Assembly: GCA_029783825.1 (NCBI GenBank)
Contig: JAREIK010003338.1
Coordinates: 114,503 to 178,502 of the forward strand
Direction of reading: 5' to 3'
Length of the DNA stretch: 64,000 nucleotides
From: Sapria himalayana
Taxonomy: Eukaryota > Streptophyta > Magnoliopsida > Malpighiales > Rafflesiaceae
Position numbers and translations under genes: made by a program. Position 1 is the first letter of the stretch; every line of letters starts with the position of its first letter. Below are positions 54,559 to 64,000 of this stretch, one piece after another. The notes under the pieces were generated by a model. The model was given only the letters and a program-made list of their open reading frames with translations. It made no database searches and was not told the origin of the DNA.

Positions 54559-54981
54559 ATGGTGTCTAAAATAGGTATGAAAATGAGGCATAAATTCAAC
54601 AAATATTGGTGTTCTCTTCAGTCAACAAATATTATTATTTTTGTAGCAGTAGTGTTGGATCCTAGATATAAGCTCAAATATCTCAAGGTTAAGTACACTT
54701 ATCATTATGAAAAGGAATTGGCTAAAAATTTAGTGAAAAATGTTATAAATGCGTTAAATGAGATGATGGATGATTATAAAGATTTAAATGAAGATGAATC
54801 AAAAGAAGATGATTTCTCTTCTACTGCTTTAAAGAAAAATGCTGATTTCTTTGATGGTTGTGATACTTATGTTGATTTTTTTGTTGAATTGGAGAAAGAA
54901 AAAGAAGTTGCAACTTTGGAAGAGTTGGATAGGTACTTGGAGGACAAGCTTGAAAAAAATAGGATTGATTTGATCTTCTAA
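54559..54981 (+). pseudogene. hAT transposase middle fragment (copy 3)
   Basis: An open fragment of 140 residues with KFNKYW near the start, LDPRYKLKYL at about residues 33-42, and an acidic stretch (DLNEDESKEDD). It ends with DRYLEDKLEKNRID just before hATC. It follows the core after about 150 bp that reads through in another frame with stops. The equivalent region of copy 1 lies at about 12800-13130 on the minus strand. Confidence 0.85.
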
Positions 54982-56190
54982 ACTGGTGGAAGGTAAATGA
55001 GTTTAGGTATTCTTCTTTGGCAAATGTACCAAGGGATGTATAATATATCCAAGCATCTACTGTGGCCTAAGAATCTACATTTAGCACTGGGGGGAGAACT
55101 TTACATAAATTCAGGAGTTCTTAAACACCCATTACAACTGAAGTTCTCATATGTCGACAAGATTAGTTGAGAAGGTCAAACAAACTTATTAAAATTGAAG
55201 AATTAGTTCAAGACCTTGATGGTAATGAATCAGGTTAGTATACAAATCTTGTAAATTTTAATTTCACTTTTACTTATTTTATACATTCAATTTAATAAAA
55301 ATATGGTTCAATTACAATTTTCAGAGGGGTCACAAGATCCAAATATTTTTCCAACTATAGTTGGCCAACTAAATTTGGAATGGGTGTATAAAATTTTATA
55401 AGGTAATATTTTGTTTTTTTATTACTCTTTAATCTTGAAATTTATGTCTACATGATTAAGATGTTTTCATCTATTGTTATCCTTCTGCATAGGAGGAAGA
55501 AAAGAGAGGATTTGTAGAAGAGATAATTAATTGGGTTTGGATTTTCATTGTTGTTCTGGGACGAACCTTTGAAATGATTATTATCATGGTTATAATTAGT
55601 TATATTTTTTTTGTTATATTAAGCTGCCTAATTTTTGCAATTACTTAAGTAGTAATTGCTGCTACTAATGTTTGTGGTCATCTTTAGCTATTCCTTAATA
55701 TTTTAAGTAATTGTTTAAAAAAAGTAGTATTGCTATTATGGTTAACTTTCACTCGGCTGAACAAAGCCAATTTGTGACAAAACAAAGAACCAAATTAAGC
55801 ACACAACTCGGTCCCGTTCTATTTAACATTTCTATCTTTTTATGTACATCAAAGCTTTTGACAAGATAATGTAACTCGTTTGTGGTATTTAGCCTATTTG
55901 ACAAAACAAAATTGGCCCAATTTGAGTTTGAAAGATATATAACTAAGGAATGATAAATGGTACAACAAAAGGTTTCGACATGAACTAACTTGGCCGGTTT
56001 GAAAAAATAAATTGAAAAAAATGTCCAAAATCCATCCCATCCTAGAACATTTTTGTCCTACCCAAAATAACCGATCTCTGTCCCGATCCGTCCCGGTATT
56101 TTCAACCTACGGGATGGGTCTGGATCTTCAAAAAAAAATCTCCGAACTGTGAGAAGGGACTGGAGATTTGTAATCCTCATTTCGGCCCGT

Positions 56191-56206
56191 CCCATAAGCA
56201 CCCATA
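56191..56206 (-). repeat. Terminal inverted repeat of hAT copy 3, 3' end
   Basis: The end reads CCCATAAGCACCCATA, the partner of 52626-52641. It has two extra changes compared with copy 2. Confidence 0.85.
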
Positions 56207-56214
56207 GCATTTGG
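56207..56214 (+). repeat. Right target-site duplication of hAT copy 3 (GCATTTGG)
   Basis: It differs from the left duplicate by one A-to-G change. Confidence 0.88.
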
Positions 56215-56276
56215 TGGTTTACAGGTTTTATTTTAAAAATAAAATAACAAAAATTTTTTTTTTATTATTTTTTGAT

Positions 56277-56306
56277 ATTTTCAAAGGTTATATAACCTTT
56301 GAAAAT
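56277..56306. repeat. Satellite palindrome with expanded centre (TTATATAA)
   Basis: Two extra central bases (TA) keep the sequence a perfect 30-bp palindrome. The same centre occurs near 16445 and 51360, there with one arm mismatch. Confidence 0.85.
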
Positions 56307-58354
56307 TTATAATTTTTAAATTTTTTTCAAATGTGAATACAATATTTAGTTATACTAATCATTATATTTATATATTATATAAATTTAATATAAACAATTT
56401 TATTGATAAATATTTTAATAATAATCAAAAAATAAATTAATAATCCATTAATAATAAGATAGATATTAAATAAAATATAATTACAAAACTTAAAATGATT
56501 CAGAAGGAAAGAAAAATATATTACTATATAATAATTTTTTGTTTTTGAATTTTTTTTAAATAAGTTTATCTTTTTTTTTTGATGAAAAATAATTTATATG
56601 AATTATATTTGTCCTAACTCATAATTTATTTTGTAATTAATATTTATATATAAATAAACATATAAATAATTAAAATGAATATTTAAAATTATAATGAAAA
56701 AAGTAGATTTATTATTTGTTATTTATTATTTAGGGATACCGGTTTAATTTAAATTAGATCCGTCTCACTAATAATTTATTTTGTATTTAATATTTTTATA
56801 AAAATAAATTGATAATTAATTAAAATAAAAATTTAAAATTATCCAGAATAAAAATTAAAATGAGATTTAAGATTTATTATTAATGTATACCAATTTAATG
56901 TTTTAAGTATTTAGAGGTTTTTTCGTTAGGACTATAGTGATTTATGTTTTTAGGCTTTTAGTGGTTTATAGGTTTTATATAAAAAAATAAAATAACAATA
57001 AAAATTTCTATAATTTGTTATCATTTTCATAGGTTATAAACTTTGAAAATATAATAATATTCACAATTTTTTGTAATGTGAATACAATATTTAGTTTTAA
57101 TAATATAAATAATTATATATCATATAAATTCAATATAAACAATTTTATTTATAGACAATATAATAATGATCAAAAATTAAATTAATAAACTATTAATAAA
57201 AAGATAGATATTAATTAAAAAATATTTACAAAACCCAAATTGATTCAAGATTAAAGTAAAATATATTACTGGATAATAATTTTTAAATTTTACTTCTTTT
57301 AGAACCGTATATTTTTTTTATTAAAAATAAATTAATTAAATTATATTTATCGCACTCATACTTTATTTTGTAATAAATATTTCAATAAAAATAAACAAAT
57401 AAATAATTAAAATAAATATTTAAAATTATAATAAATAGAAATAAAAATTAGATTTATTAATTATAAAGTAGTATATAGTAATTTAATAGTTTATGTATTT
57501 AGGCATTACGGGATTTAAGAGTTTACTGATTTAACTGTGTATGCATTCAGTGGTTTATAGGTTTTATTTAATAAAAAAAATAAAAAAAATTATTTTTATT
57601 ATTTTTTGATATTTTCAAAGATAATAACCTTTGAAAATATAATAATTTTAAAATTTTTTTCAAAAGTGAATAAATATTTATTTATAATAATCATAATAAT
57701 TATATATAATATAAATTCAATATAAACAATTTTAGTAATAGATATTCTAATAATTATCAAAAAATAAATTTAAAATCTATTATCAATAAGATTGATATTA
57801 CTTAAAATATAATATCAAAACCTAAAATGATTCAAAAGCAAAGCAAAATATATTACTTAATATTAATTATTTGATTTTAAATATTTATTCTTTTTATAAG
57901 CTGATCTATTTTCTGATTAAAAACAATTTTTATAAATTATACTTTTAACTCATAATTTATTTTATAATTAATATATATATATAAATAAAAAACTAAACAA
58001 TCAAAATGAATTTTTTAAATTAAAATGAAAACAAAAAAAAATGAGATTTATTAATTATTATCTAGGGGATACTCGTTTAAACGATTATCTATATAGGGGT
58101 ATCGTGATTTTGTAGTTTAGTTATTTAATTATTTAGGCATTTAGTGATTTATAGGTTTTATTTAAACAATGAAATAAAATTTTATTTTTTTTGTTTTGTC
58201 ACGTGTTCAATGGTTATAATCTTTGAAAATATAACAATTTTAAATTTTTTTTCAAAAGTGAATATAATATTTAGTTATAATAATTTTTAAATTTATATAT
58301 TATATAAATTTAATATAAATATTTTTATTGATAAATATTCTAATAATGATCAAA

Positions 58355-58494
58355 AAATAAATTAATAATCTATTATTAATAAGTTAGATATCAATTAAAA
58401 TATAATTTCAAAACCTAAAATGATTCAGAAATAAAGTATTAATTAAAATAAATTAATAATCTATTATTAATAAGTTAGATATCAATTAAAATAC
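58355..58494 (-). repeat. Local 91-bp tandem duplication inside a monomer
   Basis: A segment of about 48 bp beginning 'aaataaattaataatctatt' at 58355 recurs identically at 58446. This is a recent-looking local duplication, since both copies agree while monomers elsewhere are diverged. Confidence 0.75.
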
Positions 58495-58583
58495 AATATT
58501 TAATTTGTATTTAATATTTATATAAAAATAAACAAATAAATAATAAAAATGAATATTTAAAATTGTAATGAAAAATATAAAAA

Positions 58584-58618
58584 TGAGATTTATTATTTAT
58601 TATTTATTATTTATTATT
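58584..58618. repeat. (TTATTTA)n heptanucleotide microsatellite
   Basis: About four or five copies of a 7-bp unit, where other monomers have only one or two at this spot. It is a local expansion. Confidence 0.75.
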
Positions 58619-61600
58619 TAGGATATACCTATTTAAAAAATTTATCTATTTAGGGTTTTCGAGATTTAGAAGTTATTGATTTAAGTATTAGGCATTTAAT
58701 GGTTCATAGCTTTTATTAAACAATGAAATAACAAAAAATTTATTTTTGATATTTTTTTAAATTTTCAAAAGTCATAACATTTGAAAATATAATAATTTTA
58801 AAATTTTATAAAAATGTGAATACAATATTTAGTAATAATAATTATTATAACTATATATAATATAAAATAAATATAAACTATTTTATTGATTAATATTATA
58901 TCAATTATCAAAAAATAAATTAATAAACTAAAATTAATATGATAGGTATTAATTAAAATATAATTAAAAAACCTAAAATGATTCAAAATTATTTTTTAGG
59001 TAAAATTTATTACTAAATAATAATTTTTTTGTTTTTATATCATTTTTAAGCTTATATATTTTTTTTGATGATAAAAATATATTATTTAAATTATATTTGT
59101 CACTCATAATTTATTTTGTAATTAATATTTCTATAAATTATTTAAATTATATTTAAGGTTTACGAGTTTAAAGGTTTAGGTATATAGGGGCTTTGGGGTT
59201 TAGGAGTTTAGAGATTTATGTATTTAGGCATTTAATGGTTTATAAGTTTTATTTAAACAATGATATAACAAAAAGTTTATTTTTTTTTATATTTTCTCAT
59301 TTTTGAAGGTTATAACCTTTGAAAATATAACAATTTTTAATTTTTTTATATGTGAATACTATATTTAGTTATGATAATCTTAATAATTATATATCATGTT
59401 AATTAAATATAAACAATCATATTGATAGATATTATATTAATGATCAAAAAATTAATTAATTAACTATTATTAATAAGATAGATATTTTTTAAAATATATT
59501 TGCAAAACATTAATTTATTCAAAATCAAAGTAAAATATAATACTAAATAATAATTTTTTTGATGTTTTGCTTCTTTTTATAAGTTTATATTTTTTGTGAT
59601 TAAAAGTAAATTATTTAAATTATATTTGTCTTACACATAATTTATTTTTAATTTATAATTCTTTAAAAATAAACTTATAAATAATTAATATTAATATTTA
59701 AAATTATAATGAATAAAAATGAAATAGAGATTTATTATTTATTATTTAGGATATACTAGTTTAATGGTTTAAGTATTTAGGTGTTATGAGGATTTGAAAT
59801 TTTAGTATTTAGTACTTTAGTGGTTTATAGGTTTTATGTAAAATATAAAATAACAAAAAAAAATTTGTAATTTTTTGTCATTTTCATAGGTTATAATAAT
59901 ATAATAATATTTAGTTATAATAATAATTAAATATAATAATATTTTAAATATTTATAATATTTATAATATCATATAATAATATATGATATATAATAAAATT
60001 TATTAATTTTCATTGGTTATACCCTTTGAAAATATAATAATATTTATAATTTTTTGAAATGTGAATACAATATTTAGTTATAATAATTTTAATAATTATA
60101 CATCATATAAATTAAATATAAATAAATTTATTGATAGATATTATAATAATGATCAAAAATTAAATTAATAAACTATTAATAATATGATTAATATTAATTA
60201 AAAAATATTTACATAACCCAAATTGATTCAAAATTAAAGTTAAAAATATTACTGGATAATATTTTTTAATTTTTTAATTTTTACTTCTTTTATAAGCGTA
60301 TATTTTTTTTTGATTAAAAATAAATTATTTAAATTATATTTGTCTCACTCATAATTTATTTTGTACTAAATATTTCTATGAAAATAAACTTATTAATAAT
60401 TAAAATTTATATTTAAAATAATAATAAATTGAAATATAAATGAGATTTTTAATTATTAAGTAGCATATAGCGGTTTAATGGTTTATGTATTTAGTCAATA
60501 TGGCCTTAATAGTTTATTGATTTAACTGTGTATGCATTGAGTGGTTTATAGGTTTTATTTAAAAATTAAAATAACAAAATATTTATTTTTATTTTTTTTG
60601 ATATTTTCAACAGTTATAACCTTTGAAAATATAATAATTTTTAAATTTTTTTTCTTAAGTGAATTCAATATTTAGTTATAATAATCATTATATTTATATA
60701 ACATTTAAATTCAATATAAATAATTTTATCGATAAATATTCTAATAATGATCAAAAAATAAATTAATAATCTATTATTAATAAGATAGATATCAATTAAA
60801 ATATAATAAAAAATCCTAAATTGATTGAGAAGAAATCAAAATATATTACTATATAATAATTTGGTGTTTTGAAATTTTTTGTTCTTTTAAAAAGTTTATC
60901 CATATTTTTTTGATTAAAATTAATTTATATAAATTATATTAGTCTAACTCATATTTTATTTTTTAATTAATATTTATATAAAAATAAACAAATAAATAAT
61001 TAAAATGAATATTTAAAATTATAAAGAAAAAAAAATATTTGAGATTTATTCGTTATTATTTTGGGTATACCATTCTAATTTAAATTAGATCTGTCTCCCT
61101 AATAATTTATTTTGTAATTAATATTTCTATAAAAATAAACTGATAAATAATTAAAATAAAAATTTTAAAATATACTGAATAAGAATTAAAATGTGATTTA
61201 TGAATTATTATTAATGTATACCAGTTTAATATTTTAAGTATTTAGAGATTTTTTCATTTATGACTTTAGCGATTTATGTTTTTAGACATTTAGTGGTTTA
61301 TAGGTTTTATTTAAACAATGAAATAACAAAAAAGATTATTTTTGATATTTTATCACATTTTAAAAGGTTATAACCTTTGAAAAGATAATAATTTTAAATT
61401 ATTTTAAAAATGTGAATACAATATTTAGTAATAAGAATCATTATAATTATATATAATATAAACTAAATATAAACAATTTTATTGATAGATATGATATCAA
61501 TTATCAAAAATTAAATTAATATTCAATTATTAATATGATAGATATTATTTTAAAATATAAATACAAAACCTAAAATTATTCAAAATCAAAGTAAAATTTA

Positions 61601-64000
61601 TTACCAAGTAATAATTTTTGTTTTTTAATTTTTGCTTCTTTATATAAGCTTATATTTTTTTTTGATGATAAATATATTATTTAAATTATATTTAAGGTTT
61701 ATGAGTTTAAAGTTTTAAGTATTTAGGGGCTTTTGTGTTTAGAAGTTTATAGAATTAAGTGTTTAGGCGTTTAGTGGCCAATAAGTTTTATTTAAACAAT
61801 GATATAACAAAAAATTTATTTTTATTATTTTTTCTAATTTTTGACGTTATAACCTTTGAAAATATAAAAATTTCTATATTTTTTTCAAATGTAAATATAA
61901 TATTTAGCTATAATAATCTTAATAAATATAAGTCATTTAAATTCAATATAAATAATCACATTGCAAGATATTATAATAATGATCAATAAATAAATTAATA
62001 AACTATTATTAATATGATAGATATTATTTAAAATATATTTGCAAAATCTAAATTTATTCAAAATCAAAGTATATATTACTAAATAATAATTTTTTTTAAT
62101 ATATTGGTTTTTTTATAAGTTTATATTTTTGTTATTGAAAATTAATTATTTAAATTATATTTGTCTTCCTCATAACTTATTTTGTAATTTATTTTCTATA
62201 AAAATAAACTAATAAATAATTAAAATAAATATTTAAAATTATAAATAATACAAATAAAATTGAGATTTATTATTTATTATTCAGGATATACAAGTTTAAT
62301 GGTTTAAGTATTTAGGTGTTTTGGGGTTTAGTCATTTAAGTGTTTATGCCTTAAGTGATTTTATCTATTTTTCGAAAGTTATAACCTTTGAAAATATAAT
62401 AATTTTTACTTTTTTTTAAAAATGTGAATATAATATTTATTTATAAAAATATTGATAATTATATATAATGTAAAATCAATATAAATAATTTTATTAATTG
62501 ATATTATAATAATGATCAATAAATAAATTAATAAACTATTATTAATTAGAATGATATAAATTAAAATATAATTGCAAAATCTAAAATTATTCAAAATTAA
62601 ATTAAAATAAATTACTAAATAATAATATGTTGTTTTAAAAATTTTGCCTCTTTTTATGATCTTATATTTTTTGATGAAAAATAAATTATTTATATTATAT
62701 CGGTCTCACTAATAATTTATTTTGTAATTAATATTTCAATAAAAATAAACTAATAAATAATTAAAATGAATATTTAAAATTAAAATGAATAATAATTAAA
62801 ATGAGATTTATTATTTATTATTAAGAGTATTCTAATTTAAAGGCTTATGTATATATGGGCTTCGGGGTTTAGGAGTTTAGTCATTAAGATTTAGGTATTT
62901 TGTGGTTAATAGATATTATTTTAAAAATCAAATAACAAAAAATTTATTTTTTTATTTATTCTTATTTTCAATAGTTATAACCTTTGAAAACTTAATAATT
63001 TTTAATTTTTTTTAAAATATAAAATACTTTTTTGTTATAATAATCTAAATAATTATATTTTATCGAAATTCAATATAAATAATTTTTTATAGATATTATG
63101 ATGACGATAATAAAATAAATTAATAAACTATTATTAATAAGATAGATATTAAATAAAATTTATTTGCAAATCCTAAAATGATTCAAAATCAAAGTAAAAT
63201 ATATTAATAAGATAGATATTAAATATAACTATTATTAATATGATAAAATATACAGGTTTAAAAGATTATATATTTGGGAGTTTTGGGATTTAAGAATTTA
63301 TTGATTTAAGTGTTTAGGCATTTAGTAGTTTATAGGTTTTATTTAAAAATAAAATAACAAAAAAAAACTTTGTTATTTGTTCTCATTTTTGAAGGATATA
63401 TCCTTGGAAACTATAACAATTTTTAAATTTTTATAAAATGTGAATACTATATTTAGTTATGATAATCTTAATAAATATATATCATGTAAATTCAATATAA
63501 ACAATTATATTGATATATATTATAATAATGATCATACAAAAGATTAATAAACAATTAATAAGAATATAAATATTGTTTAAAATATATTTACAGAACCTAT
63601 AATGATTCAAAATCAAAGTGAAATATTTTACTAAATAATAATTTTAAATTTTTGTATCCATTTATAAGCTTATATATTTTTTGATGAAAAATAAATTATT
63701 TAAATTATATTTGTCTAACTATTAATTTATTTTTTAATTTATATTTCTATTAAAATAAACTAATAAAATATTAAAATGTATAAGTAAAATTATAATGAAT
63801 ACTAATAAAAAAGAGATTTATGATTTATTATTTAGGGTATACCTATTTAATGGTTTAAGTTTATTGTTGTTTTTGGGTTAATGAGTTTATTGATTTATAT
63901 GTTTACACATTTAGGTTTTATTTATTGATATATAGGTTTTATTTAATCAATGAAATAACAGAAAATTTATTTTTATGAATTTTCGTGATTTTCAAAGGTT

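Larger units (their letters stand above)
53235..55238 (+). pseudogene. hAT transposase pseudogene, copy 3
   Basis: The ATG at 53235 is followed by TGA at codon 8 and the shared TAA at codon 12. The BED finger keeps CIWC but has Tyr for His (53553-53555). A 124-bp loss after 'acaatc' (about 53630) shifts frame. Intact core fragment 53729-54406 (225 residues): DTWTS with the first Asp at residue 25, VDNATNND with the second Asp at residue 89, CDHVLNLIV at about 122, and CPTRWNSTY with Trp at residue 185. It ends at the shared stop (TAA, 54404-54406). A second fragment, 54559-54981 (140 residues), holds MRHKFNKYW and VLDPRYKLKYL, typical of the plant hAT segment between core and hATC. The hATC domain follows out of frame after about 54970, with a stop one codon before the conserved Glu (about 55068). 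Confidence 0.93.
52626..56206 (+). mobile_element. hAT transposon copy 3 (3581 bp, plus strand, defective)
   Basis: It starts TAGGGCTGCTCACGGG and ends CCCATAAGCACCCATA. The 5' noncoding part has the longest AT microsatellite (31 nt). It is about 118 bp shorter than the other two copies, mostly because of a 124-bp deletion in the transposase between the BED finger and the core. The core region is the least damaged of the three and is the only one to keep the first catalytic Asp. Confidence 0.95.
56215..64000 (-). repeat. Satellite array, orientation R, to the end of the window
   Basis: Palindromes or remnants occur near 56290, 57030, 57630, 58215, 58770, 59310, 60020, 60615, 61365, 61850, 62385, 62970 and 63400. 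A dyad of 30 bp with a two-base longer centre (TTATATAA) is at 56277-56306. A scrambled AT patch lies at about 59890-60000. The array continues past the window edge. Confidence 0.9.

Noticed and set aside
1..64000. CRISPR array from regularly spaced palindromes
   Set aside because: Spacing of about 600 bp, diverged repeats and the eukaryotic hAT context rule this out. The dyads are satellite landmarks.

Overview
This window looks like plant heterochromatin. It is very AT-rich and almost wholly made of one degenerate satellite family, interrupted by three decayed hAT transposons and one unrelated insert of about 2.5 kb. I see no intact cellular gene, no rRNA or tRNA gene and no CRISPR array. 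The hAT transposase type (zf-BED, RNase-H-like core, hATC) and the (TTTAGGG)-like degenerate tract point to a flowering plant; I cannot name the species. A centromeric or pericentromeric setting is plausible but cannot be proved from sequence.

The satellite monomer is mostly 540-610 bp, with a longer variant of about 740 bp that carries an internal duplication. Each well-preserved monomer has two landmarks. One is a palindrome whose half-site is TTTTCAAAGGTTA followed directly by its reverse complement. The other, about 60-130 bp away, is a block of roughly ten units with 8-bp period, NN(C/A)(C/T)TAAA, which resembles a stretched plant telomere repeat. I call arrays 'F' when the CTAAA-rich strand is on + and 'R' when the TTTAG-rich strand is on +.

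Layout: F array 1-11477; hAT copy 1 on the minus strand 11486-15183; F array to about 17783; a strand switch at a palindrome; R array to 23635; hAT copy 2 (+) 23644-27342; R array to about 29155; unrelated insert about 29156-31632 with a telomere-like tract inside it; R array to about 37440; then three further strand switches within 3 kb, at or beside AT-only low-complexity patches (37.4-37.9, 38.9-39.2, 40.47-40.55 kb); F array 40545-45500; an abrupt switch to R at about 45501; hAT copy 3 (+) 52626-56206; R array to the end.

Large blocks are duplicated in direct and inverted orientation, together with their transposons. All three hAT copies sit in the same 8 bp of the satellite (GCATTTAG) and share flanking subtypes. 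They also share disabling lesions: two premature stops and a His-to-Tyr change in the zinc finger. The simplest reading is one ancient hAT insertion, decayed and then multiplied by rearrangement of the array. No copy encodes a complete transposase.
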